Positions 54,355-64,000 of a stretch of DNA of 64,000 nt are shown here, piece after piece. Numbering within the stretch: position 1 is the stretch's first letter; every line of letters starts with the position of its first letter. The DNA comes from Alviniconcha marisindica (taxonomy: Eukaryota > Mollusca > Gastropoda > Provannidae), in NCBI GenBank assembly GCA_018857735.1, contig JABMCL010001471.1:61001-125000 (forward strand), read 5' to 3'. The notes under the pieces are model-generated. The model worked only from the letters and a program-made list of their open reading frames with translations, searched no databases and was not told the origin of the DNA. Made by a program: the position numbers and the translations under genes.

Positions 54355-54735
54355 AGTTGAATCTGTTGAAGCAGAGTCTTTGGTACAGGTGTTTGTTGCA
54401 GAGTCTGTGGGACAGGTGTTTGCGGTCCAGGTGTTTGTAACAGTCTGTGGTACAGGTATTTGTCACAGAGTCTTTGGTACAGGTATTTGTAACAGTCTGT
54501 GGTACAGGTGTTTGTCGCAGAATCTTTGGTACAGGTGTTTGTAGCAGAGTTTTTGGTGCAGGTGTTTGTAACAGTCTGGTACAGGTGTTTGTAGCAGGGG
54601 CTATGGTGCAGAGTGTGGTACAGTTGTTTGTTGCAGAGTGTGGTACAGGCATTTGTAGCAGAGTCTGTGGTACAGGTGTTTGTAGCAGAGTCTGTGGTAC
54701 AGGTGTTTGTAGCAGTCTTGGTACAGGCAGTTTGT
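54355..54735 (+). repeat. ~27 bp minisatellite
   Basis: About 14 units of GTCTGTGGTACAGGTGTTTG plus TAGCAGA with small changes. One frame stays open through it, but the protein is purely repeat-derived. Confidence 0.93.
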
Positions 54736-54992
54736 AGCAAAGTGCATGGTGCAGTACACCTTTTGGCTAGCAAAATATATTTTCTTGCTTATGCCAAGCA
54801 TTTGTGGAGCCAGATGTCGATAACTATGGCTCGTTAGTTAATTGACCTTAAGGCGCAGTCAGCCTTAAATAGATACGGGTTTACATCCAGTGTGGGCATG
54901 AGGCATTTGGTGTGTGTACACCTGTTCATGACCTTTTTTTCTTGTCTTTTTCTTCTGTTTTGAGAACTGTCTGTGCCTGTTGTGCACATTGC

Positions 54993-55040
<48 letters not shown>

Positions 55041-55390
55041 AGAAATGTAAATTTGTGTTGCATCAAGTTTGCTTGGAGTTTGAGCGTCCTGTCAAGTCCC
55101 CCCTCTCAGCTTATGATTTCCATCAGAGTTTTCTCCCTGCGACTTTAGCTGAAGATTCCCCGACAGTAACAACCACTTGTACTCTATCACCTTTTGCTCC
55201 GTTACCAACAAAATCTGACAGGAAAATCAGAGTTTCTGATTACCCAACTCCCCCACCATTTTTTTAATGGCCCCACTTGAAAATTGGGGGGTGGGGGATG
55301 GGGAGGGGGGCGCAGGAGTGATAGTGTGACATGGAATCGCTGTGTCCCTCTGTCTGGATTTTGTCTGGACAGTATCTTCTGAACCTCTCG

Positions 55391-55714
55391 GTGAGAGCCA
55401 GTTTGGCCTAGCAGTAAGGCGGTAGGCTGGTAAGCGGAAGGACCACGGTTCGATATCGCTTCAGCTCTCCTTTCGCTTCAAAAGTTGTGGTTTGTGGAAA
55501 CGGTTTTGTGACTTTGTCCCTCACAATCAATGAAACATTAAAACGGCTCTCATCGCTGCCCATCTTAATGCAGGTCATTCTGGTGGTGACAGTGTAGCGA
55601 TGGGTATATACTCTCCCTCTTCCCCTACCTCCATACCCCCTTCCCCCATTCTCCCCATCCCTAATAAGCCTTATGGTTTCTGTGGACGTTAAGCACCATG
55701 TTTACTTACTTTAC
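55391..55714 (+). mobile_element. Full-length tRNA-derived SINE
   Basis: Head GTTTGGCCTAGCAGTAAGGC (A box) and CACGGTTCGATATCGC (B box), a body with ATTAAAACGGCTCTCATCGC, a CT-rich stretch, and the conserved end AATAAGCCTTATGGTTTCTG then TGGACGTTAAGCACCATG, TTTACTTACTT. Tail fragments of this family occur at 4545, 12541-12790 and 63889-64000. Confidence 0.85.
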
Positions 55715-57705
55715 CTCTCGACTTTCTTTCACCAAACACGGTGAGGCATTATCATGAGTCGGAGGGTTGTGGCAAAGGTCACTGTGAGAGGACTTGTATA
55801 TATATATTCGCTGAACTGCTGATCCGGTTGCAAGCAAAAGTTTGATGCGAAAAAAAGGTTGGATTGTTGTTTTGACGGTCAGGGTCACAGCAAAGGTTAA
55901 AAATCATATATATATATATATATATATTGTATTGAATGTTTGCCAGTCCTATCGATCCAGTCTGTACGACCAGTCTCTTGACAACCAAACTAGGTGTGCT
56001 CGTGGGCAAGCCAAGTGGGCGTGTACTTCCTGCATCAGTGAGTTGCTTAACTGTCACTTCATAGTATCACTAGTCACATAAGGGGGGGAGTATTTGCCGC
56101 AAGGGCAACAGACCATTATTGGTGTTATTTTTGTTTGTGTGGTGTTTGGACGGTTGGGGGCATTGTTTCTAGAGATGTGTAAACTGCCCAACAGGTGAGT
56201 CCACATTAAGCGTGAGCCTCATGGCCACGCCCGCAGTTATGTCCCCTCCTTCAGCCCCATTCCCCATCACCACCACCCTCCACCCAGCCCCCACTACCCC
56301 CCTAGCCTTTCCTCCCCAACACACACACACACAATCCTTTTTTCTGTTTCTTTTTTACTGGTTTTTATTTATTTAGACTCAGTTATCCGTTCTTTGTCTG
56401 TAGCAATGAGTGAGTGAGTGAGTGGAAGAAATGCTTTGAGACTTGACGTACTGCCAAAGAGTTGATGGGTAGACTTGTTGTTGCAAAGGTGCTATGGCTG
56501 TTGTGTCTGTGTCCCGTTTTCCGCTCTGGCTATGAGGGGGCAATTTCGTACCTGCCTATGTGCTTGTGCGTTGTCTGTGATACCGAGAAAAGAAAGAGAA
56601 AAGGATGAGTTGTTGTTTTGTTGTTGTTACGTGGGGGGTGTGAGTCTGTTTCATGATTTCATTCACTTGATATTTCTGTTCCGTTCTTACAATGCTTTTG
56701 ACTGGAAAACACATTTTGTGTGGGGGGTGTTTTATATTTCAGATATGTTACTGAATCAAAGTGTTTATCAAATATGTGTACATATAGTATCAAAGTAATA
56801 ATAATAATAATAAAAACGTTTCCAATGAATGTAAGTCTTAAAATGGATGTACATCAGTTGGGGTGTTGCATCTTTAAAGAATGCTGGCAAAGATTGTATT
56901 CCGGACAGTGTGAGATGTATAGTCCTTGGTGAGAATCTCGCAATTGCTCTTACGGGTTTTGTGTTTTCGTATTGATGAAAACGTGGATTTAAAAAAAAAA
57001 AAAAAAAAAAAACGTTTGCAAAGGTCTCTTGTGTATGCCTTGTAGAAGTGAGTCAGGTTGATTTACAATTATATCCTTGGTTTGGCTTTGCTGATACATG
57101 TGTGGCGAAAAAAAGTTTGATTTTGGTCTTTCTGTTTGTATTAGTGACTGTGTTATGTTATCACTCCGTAACAGAACAAAGTGTTCAGGTGTGCGGTAAG
57201 TAACGTTAACCGTTTCTTTTGAAATCAAAATGTGCAGGGATTAAATCAGTCTCCCAGATGTTTGACCCCCCCCCCACTTTTGTTTTGTGCAGTTGGTCAG
57301 ACAGGAGGAAGGTGCTGACGTCGATTGTCTTAACTGTTTTTGCTGATGTCACACGTCACTTTTTTTTTTTTCTGTCTTTTTTGCCCCTGAATGCTCTCAC
57401 ATTAAGCTTTCTTACCATGCTTGGCATCACATATTTTTCTCCTTTAAAAAAAAAGTGCCACACACACACACACGCAGAGGGTTAGTTACCCTTGACTGCT
57501 AGTGTTCCCCCTTGAACCGTCACAGGGTTACTTGCCCTTGACTGCCCGAGCAGCTCCCAGGACCCCCAGCCACAGGTTACGAATTTTCAAAATTGTAAAC
57601 TCCCCACGCTTGAATGAGTGGGACTTGTGTTGTCGTGGTCTCGCAGTTGGCCATGCAGAAATTGCCAGGCGCAGGGTTACCGTGCTTCGTGTACGGCTCG
57701 GGCTA

Positions 57706-57711
57706 AATAAA
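57706..57711 (+). terminator. Candidate USP25/28 polyadenylation signal
   Basis: AATAAA in GGCTAAATAAAGATCG about 4.2 kb after the stop codon. The alternative AATAAA at 63021-63026 lies 9.5 kb after it. Confidence 0.3.
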
Positions 57712-57984
57712 GATCGAGACTTCCCCAGCTGACTGATCACCGATTTTTATTTTTTATATATTTTTTAAAATCCTGTGCAGTGTGTGCACTTCTGTGTAGC
57801 GATTGTAATTATAGGGTAAGCAAGCGACTTGCTGCTTTGCGGCCTTTTAGCCAGTACAGTTACATCGGGGCAAAAATTGTAGGTTGAATCTCTGTTTTAA
57901 AATCCTGTGTCGTGTGTCTGAATTTCGGAGTAGCGAGTGTAATTATAGCGTTACAGTCGTAGGGTGAACCCCAAGCGTGATGCT

Positions 57985-58405
57985 GTCGCTTGCGGATGGC
58001 CATATTCTGGCTTTGAGCCAGGCGGTGCTGTGAGCCTGGTTATCAGTCGTCAGTGGCGCGCTATGGGTGACTCAGCATTGTCACCTTGTGCTGTGAGCCT
58101 GGTTATCAGTTGTCAGTGGCGCGCTGTGGGTGACTGGCGCGCTATGGGTGACTCGGCATTGTCACCTTGTGCTGTGAGCCTGGTTATCAGTTGTCAGTGG
58201 CGCGCTATGGGTGACTCAGCATTGTCACCTTGTGCTGTGAGCCTGGTTATCAGTCGTCAATGGCGCGCTATGGGTGACAGCATTGTCACCTTGTGCTGTG
58301 AGCCTGGTTATCAGTCGCCAGTGGCGCGCTATGGGTGACTCAGCATTGTCACCTTGTGCTGTGAGCCAGGCGGTGCTGTGAGCCTGGTTATCAGTCGCCA
58401 GTATT
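57985..58405. repeat. ~62 bp minisatellite
   Basis: Six or seven units of GCTGTGAGCCTGGTTATCAG, TCGTCAGTGGCGCGCTATGG and GTGACTCAGCATTGTCACCT. Unusually CpG-rich for this window (GGCGCGC in each unit). Confidence 0.93.
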
Positions 58406-58669
58406 GCGATGTGTGTGTGACTCAGCATCGTTGCCTTGGGCGGGTAGTTTTACTTGCACTGTTGCGGATTTGGCGATTCAAACGGTTACGGGTTCATTCG
58501 TCCGTTGCACTGCTCGGGTAAAGGGGTCCGTACCTTTTTCCAGTGTGACCATGCAACTTTGGTGCTGCTGCGGCCCAGCCAGACCCAGGTGTTTTGGGCA
58601 GAGCGCATAACTGCGGGTTTCCCACAGGGATGATACTAGTAATGATATTTTGGAGCGGTTTGCTTGGAA

Positions 58670-59310
58670 TCTTAACTCTGTCAGAGCACAATGGTAGTGA
58701 TTGCTGCCCCTCCTCCCTCCTCCGCCTTCTCACCCCACCGTTTGCATGAAATCTTAACTCTTTCTGAGCACAATGGTGCTGATGCCAACCCCTCTCCCCC
58801 CCTCCCCCCCCAGAAACCCCACTCCAACCCCCTCCTTGCCCACCCTGAAACCCCTCTTAACTCTTTCTGAGCACAATGGTGCTGATGCCAACCCCCCTCC
58901 CCCCAACCACCACCCCACCCTGCCGTTTGCATGACATTTTAACTCTTTCTGAGCACAATGGCGCTGATGCCAAACCCTCCTCCCCCCAACCACCACCCCA
59001 TCTTACATGAAATTTTCAACTCTTTCTGAGCACAATGGTAGTGATACTACCCCCGGCCCACCCACCTCCCCACTCCACCCCACCGTTTACATGAAATTTT
59101 AACTCTTTCTGAGCACAATGGTAGTGATGCTACCACCGGCCCACCCCCCTCCCCACTCCACCCCACCGTTTACATGAAATTTTAACTCTTTCTGAGCACA
59201 ATGGTAGTGATGCTACCCCCGGCCCACCCCCTCCCCACTCCACCCCACCGTTTGATGACATTTTAACTCTTTCTGAGCACAATGGCGCTGATGCCCCCCC
59301 CCCACCACCA
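58670..59310. repeat. ~75-85 bp minisatellite
   Basis: Eight units with TTTGCATGAAATTTTAACTC, TTTCTGAGCACAATGG and a C-rich part (CCACCCCACCG). Confidence 0.92.
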
Positions 59311-60018
59311 CCACCACACACACACACACCACACACACTGCATTCAGACACTTTTACTGTTGTTTCCATGTGTAGCCCATCTAGGTGTTTAGGTGAAGCG
59401 CATGATTGTCGATATCCTGAAGTAATGCTATTTTTATGTTGTTTGCATGAAATCTTCAGCTCTTACGTTCAAAGCACAAATGCAGTCCCCCAACCCCCAT
59501 CTTCACATTCACACGTTTGCAGTTAAGTTGCTTCAATGTGTGTGTATCCCATCTAGGTGTTACGTAAAGTGCATAATTATACATTTAAAACAATGACATT
59601 TTTGTTTTTGTTTACAAGCAATTGTTTTGTTGTTGTTGTTTTTTGTTGTTGTTTTTAGAGCACAGTGGCAATGGCTGTCCTCCATCTCCTCCCCCCCCCC
59701 CCCCCGCTCCCATCCCCACCACCCCACTCCCTTCACATCCACTCATGTTTGCTGTACCTGTCTCCACCGTTTTTTTATATTTTATCATGAAACGTTCAGC
59801 AATCCATTGCCAGTTGCTTGAAAGGAATGTTTCGCTCGTCTGTGGCGACTGCGGCAGTGAGAGAGTGTTAACTGGGTGCACTGCGGTTCATCTGCTGGAC
59901 GATTTCGTCGCTGGGTGGCGTGAAGGTTTCACTCTGCTTCCTCCAGCGGGTACTGGCAGAGCCTGCTTTGCCCTTGTTGCGTTTTGCCACTGACGCACAT
60001 CGTCAAAGAGTTGAGACT

Positions 60019-60020
<2 letters not shown>

Positions 60021-60062
<42 letters not shown>
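60021..60062. repeat. 42 bp poly-C tract
   Basis: Uninterrupted run of 42 C followed by C-rich sequence. Length is unlikely to be exact in an assembly. Confidence 0.95.
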
Positions 60063-60064
<2 letters not shown>

Positions 60065-60119
60065 TCCCCCCCTCCCCTTCCCCCCTCCCCCCTAAGCAAC
60101 AACATAGGGGAGAGGGGGG

Positions 60120-60600
60120 CACAAACATGAAGATGATCTGTATCTTGAGGGTGTGTATTTGGGGTGGTTTCATGAGGTTAGTCTCTTGTGGGGATGCTTT
60201 CATGAAGATGATCTGTATCTTGGGGGTGTCTGTTTGGGGTGGTTTCATGAGGTTAGTCTCTTGTGGGGATGCTCTCATGAAGATGATCTGTATCTTGAGG
60301 GTGTCTGTTTGGGGTGGTTTCATGAGGTTAGTCTCTTGTGGGGATGCTTTCATGAAGATGATCTTGGTCGTGAGGGTGGTCTCATGAGGGTGGTCTCATG
60401 AACATGATCTCTCTCTTGAAGGTGGCCGGTCTGGTCCTTTTTGAGGTGGTCTCGTGAGGTGGGTCTCTGGTGGAGATGCTTTCATGAAGATGATCTTGGT
60501 CATGAGGGTGGTCTCATGAAGATGGTCTCTCTCGTGAAGGTGGTCTGGTCTTTTTTTGAGGTGGTCTGATGAGGTTGGTCATGAGGCTCACGGTGGTGGG
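60120..60600. repeat. ~70 bp minisatellite
   Basis: Units of CATGAAGATGATCTGTATCT, TGAGGGTGTCTGTTTGGGGT and GGTTTCATGAGGTTAGTCTC. Three are nearly identical, then shorter, more diverged ones follow. Confidence 0.92.
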
Positions 60601-61027
60601 GGGTACACAGGAGTGGTGTGATTAATGCGGTCTCTTGAAGGTGTTTCTCTCTGTGTTCTCTTATCAGTCTTTATTGCATGCTCGGTTTCGTTGCATCCAG
60701 CGTTGAGATTAACCAAAGCCCAGTGATTGATAATTGAATGCAGCTCCTGTGCATCACGTTTTGCTGTATGCTCGCAGGGCTTGTCGTTTCTTATGCAACA
60801 GCGTTGTTTTGCGTGCGTGAATTGAGAGATGTGTCTGAGCACAGCTCTGAAGGTGCTATGTCACAGTGTCGTGTTTTGTTTTGCATTGCGTGCAAGAAGC
60901 TGTGTACAGGGAAGACACGGAAGTGTTTAAGGTAGTCTAATGGTAATGGTGAGAACAGATTTCGGCTTTAGAAGATTGATGGGTGAGGTGTGTGTGTCGT
61001 GGCCTTCCAGCCTCACCCACAATTCCA

Positions 61028-61030
<3 letters not shown>

Positions 61031-61114
<84 letters not shown>

Positions 61115-61145
61115 CCCCCCCCCCCTCTCTCTCTCTCTCTCTCTT
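61031..61145. repeat. (TC)n microsatellite
   Basis: About 80 bp of (TC)n, a 14-C run and then (TC)n again. Confidence 0.97.
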
Positions 61146-61484
61146 AATTTGTTTTTTATTGCTCAGACTAAACTCGCACAAGTTTTGATATACAAAAGAA
61201 AGAAAACTGAAATGTTTGCTTTGGGCAAAGCTTGATAAATGGAAATGGAAACTCGTGTATATCATGCGCTTTTAGAGCTTGACAAATAACGTTCTAGACC
61301 GCTTAATTCATTTATGGAACGGGATTTTTTTAAATTATGTTGTTTTTTTTTTTTGGACTGCTCATTAATTGTTTTGTCTATTAAGGTTTATGGGATATTT
61401 TTTATTGACTTGTGTGGGAAACAAATCTTTTAAGCCTGTTAGCCTTTATTTAGACTGACAGCAACAATGCAAAAAAAGGTGTTT

Positions 61485-62102
61485 TGCTTTGTTTTTTCCT
61501 CAGTGACTGTCAGCAGACTCCTCCACATTTTGCATGATGACAGATCTAGTATGGCGTGCACTTGCCACGGTATGACCTTGACCTAATTCTTGGTCACAGC
61601 AGTTTTGGAATGAGAGAGAGAGATATGTATATCTGTTGGTCAGGTTTTTGTTTTTCCCCCTCAGTGACTGTCAGCAGACTCCTCCGCATTTTGCATGATG
61701 TGTATATGATCTAGTATGGCGTGCACTTGCCACTATATGACCGTGACCTAATTCTTGGTCGCAGCACTGTTGGGACGAGAAAGAGGGAGAGGGAGAGAGA
61801 TGTATATCTGTTGATCGTGTTTTTTTCCTCAGTGACTGTCAGCAGACTCCTCCACATTTTGCATGATGACAGATCTAGTATGGCGCGCACTTGCCACTGT
61901 ATGACCTTGACCTAATTCTTGGTCACAGCACTGTTGGAATGAGAGAGAGAGAGAGAGAGATGTGTATGTGTTGATCATGTTTTTTTCTTCTTCCCTCAGT
62001 GACTGTCGGCAGACTCCTTCACATTTTGCATGATGACAGATCTAGTATGGCGTGCACTTGCCATTGTATGACCTTGACCTAATTCTTGGTCAGCACTGTT
62101 GG

Positions 62103-62142
<40 letters not shown>

Positions 62143-62160
62143 GTGTGTATCTGTTGATCA
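61485..62160 (+). repeat. ~165 bp tandem repeat with internal (AG)n
   Basis: Four units with CAGTGACTGTCAGCAGACTC, CTCCACATTTTGCATGATG, GATCTAGTATGGCGTGCACT, CCTTGACCTAATTCTTGGTC and a variable (GA)n tract followed by TGTATATCTGTTGATCATG. Confidence 0.93.
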
Positions 62161-63039
62161 TGAGCAGGTAGGCAGTGATATGTGGATGAGTTTCCTACTT
62201 TGTCAAGATCCTTAACTTGGGCTTTTGGAGCTTGGGGGGGGGGGGTGTTCGAGAAATGTATTTCAAAAAACTTTTCACGGTGTCCTCAACTGAGAGTGCT
62301 GCCTGTTCCTTCGTCGTGAGTTGAGTGACCCTGTGCAATTGTTGGGATGTTAAAATCCGGGAATTCTAAACAGAGCGTCAGCAGTTTTTATTACCGCAAC
62401 CCGTGTTCATGTTGACGGGAGAGTTCCCAAGAAAGAAGAAGGAGGAAAAAAAAGAGAAGAAAAAAAGAGGGGGGTTAAAAGGGAGAAATTGTTGCATTAT
62501 GCAGGTGGGTCAGCTGAGCAGGAACTGCTTTTGTCGTGTGTGTTTTTTTATGTTTTTTTTTGTTTTTAACTCATTTTGTTTTCACTAAGTCGTACATTTA
62601 TTCACATATTCATTTGTTTATTTCATACTTGTTTGCATGTTGTGTTTGGTGCTTTTCGTATGTTAATTTTTCATTGCGATGTTGTTTTTGTTTCTTCCCT
62701 TTGTTCGTTTGTTGGTTTTCTTCCCGTTTCGTTTCAATACCCCAAAATCAAATCAATGTTGCCCACGAAGTAAGTGATTCCGAAAGTCAGATTTGCTGCC
62801 TTGCCATATGAATTACACATCAGATTTGTCGGAGACCGGAGTTTTCCGTGTACTTGTATTCTGTTCTGTTTGCTTTTCGGCTGATTTTGTTCGTCATGAT
62901 GTGGCAGAGCTAACTTGTATGTACATATATATCCACGACATGAAAACTTGCTGGCCTGTGATAAAGATTATCACTGTACATAGTCTCTGTGACAGATCTA
63001 CAAGATACAGAATTTTTGAAAATAAAATATATTGAATAA

Positions 63040-63265
63040 CTAACTGGCAGTGTGTGTGTGTATGTGAGAGAGAGAGAGAGAGAGAGAATTTGATGGTGGT
63101 GGTGTGTGTGTGTGTGTGTGTGTGTGTGACAGACTGTGTGTGTGTGACAGATTGTGTGTGTGTGACACGGAGACAGACAGAGGGAGATATATTTATGTGA
63201 CAGAGTGTGTGTGTGTGTGAGAGAATGGTTGGTGCTGTCGGGGTGGGGGGGGGGGGGGGGGGGTC
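63040..63265. repeat. (GT)n/(GA)n and poly-G tract
   Basis: (GT)n, (AG)n, repeated GTGTGTGACAGA and a G run at 63243-63263. Confidence 0.93.
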
Positions 63266-63888
63266 TGGTGTTGTGCGTGTCTTGAATATCGGAAACATGC
63301 GCTCAATGAGATTCACGTCCGTACATAACTAGCATAAAGAACATTCGGCAAAGCTTTGTGAGATATTAAATTAATTTAGGAACATTTCCTGTCATTGAAC
63401 ACTCGCTCAGCGAAATGACTACTACGTTGATTGCACACAAGTATTGCAAGGACACAGATGATTCAAATTCACTGGAGCATTGGCGTTCATTCACTTCAGA
63501 GCACAATATTTCGTAAGAACTATCACTTTTCTAAAGTGTTTTGTTTGTTTGTGGGAATTTTCTTTCGTGGGGAAGACGGTGGCTGGGGGAGGGTGTCTGT
63601 CGGTCTATAATGGTACCTCATAACATTTTCTGGCAAAATATGATTAGCTTTCATAAAGTGACTGTCCTTCAACTTTTCTATCACATTGGCAGTGTCGGCC
63701 AGCCATAATTATTCGTACACGTCAGCGGCAGTGTTATTATTATGATTATTGTACCCGTGGACAGCTGCAACACCACTCGTGCTCTTCACACCCACGAGAG
63801 TGGGAAGTGTTTAAATATTATTATCACACACATTTAAACAGGAATTAACACAACCAGCCGTTAATTAAACAATTGAACCAAGCTATTA
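63266..63888. other. Flank with no recognised feature
   Basis: AT-rich sequence with no gene recognised. Confidence 0.5.
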
Positions 63889-63948
63889 AGTAAACATGGT
63901 GCTTAACGTCCACAGAAACCATAAGGCTTATTAGGGAAGGGGAGAAAT

Positions 63949-63980
<32 letters not shown>

Positions 63981-64000
63981 GAGGAGATTATATACCTATC
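63889..64000 (-). mobile_element. SINE 3' end, cut by the window edge
   Basis: AAGTAAACATGGTGCTTAAC, GTCCACAGAAACCATAAGGC and TTATTAGGGA, then a run of over 25 G and GATTATATACCTATC. Reverse complement of the end of the SINE at 55391-55714; the head would lie right of the window. Confidence 0.8.

Larger units (their letters stand above)
53517..63030 (+). other. Probable USP25/28 3' UTR and downstream flank
   Basis: No coding sequence recognised in either strand. AATAAA signals occur at 57706-57711 and 63021-63026. Three Pumilio-type TGTACATA sites (53889, 56777, 62920) are spread along it. How far the transcript extends cannot be read from DNA alone. Confidence 0.45.

Noticed and set aside
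54240..54773. Cys-Thr-rich open frames over the 27 bp minisatellite
   Set aside because: The unit length is a multiple of three, so frames stay open by chance; no start context or homology.
62403..62811. Possible small protein gene near the right end
   Set aside because: Lys-rich then hydrophobic frame from A- and T-rich DNA, no homology and no splice support.

Overview
This is eukaryotic DNA with long introns and few coding bases. It carries three conserved animal genes. The rest is dominated by (AC)n/(GT)n, (AG)n and (TA)n microsatellites, minisatellite arrays, tRNA-derived SINEs and foldback elements. Gene structure, protein similarity and the SINE families suggest a mollusc, probably a gastropod. 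That placement is inference; no species-specific marker was identified.

Layout. (1) 438-3956, minus strand: the 5' part of a checkpoint kinase 1 gene (CHK1/CHEK1), five coding exons from the ATG to the HRD catalytic loop; the rest lies beyond base 1. It has an unusual N-terminal extension of about 174 residues. (2) 8341-25120, minus strand: a complete 15-exon Golgi pH regulator gene (GPHR/GPR89), 456 codons, close to the 455 residues of the human protein. (3) 25882-53516, plus strand: a complete 24-exon ubiquitin-specific protease of the USP25/USP28 family, 1117 codons, with an intact catalytic triad. GPHR and USP25/28 are divergent, with 761 bp between their start codons and a YY1-like motif just before the USP25/28 ATG. 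(4) 53517-64000: no coding sequence recognised. It holds a probable long USP25/28 3' UTR or flank, with minisatellites, one full SINE and candidate polyadenylation signals.

All 39 exons of the two complete genes were placed by hand. Their GT-AG junctions join in frame without any frameshift. CHK1 and USP25/28 may be functionally linked, since vertebrate USP28 acts in the DNA-damage checkpoint, but the sequence does not prove this.

The most unusual feature is a recurring pattern in the introns of all three genes. Many minisatellites are not at random places but are built from, or start flush at, an exon-intron junction. In at least eight cases the repeated unit contains the splice site itself plus some exon sequence (donor sites of GPHR exons 6, 7 and 14 and USP25/28 exons 10 and 19; acceptor sites of CHK1 exon 5 and USP25/28 exons 14 and 23). 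In three more the array abuts the junction. Authentic splice sites therefore sit beside rows of decoy copies, up to about 25 at USP25/28 exon 19.
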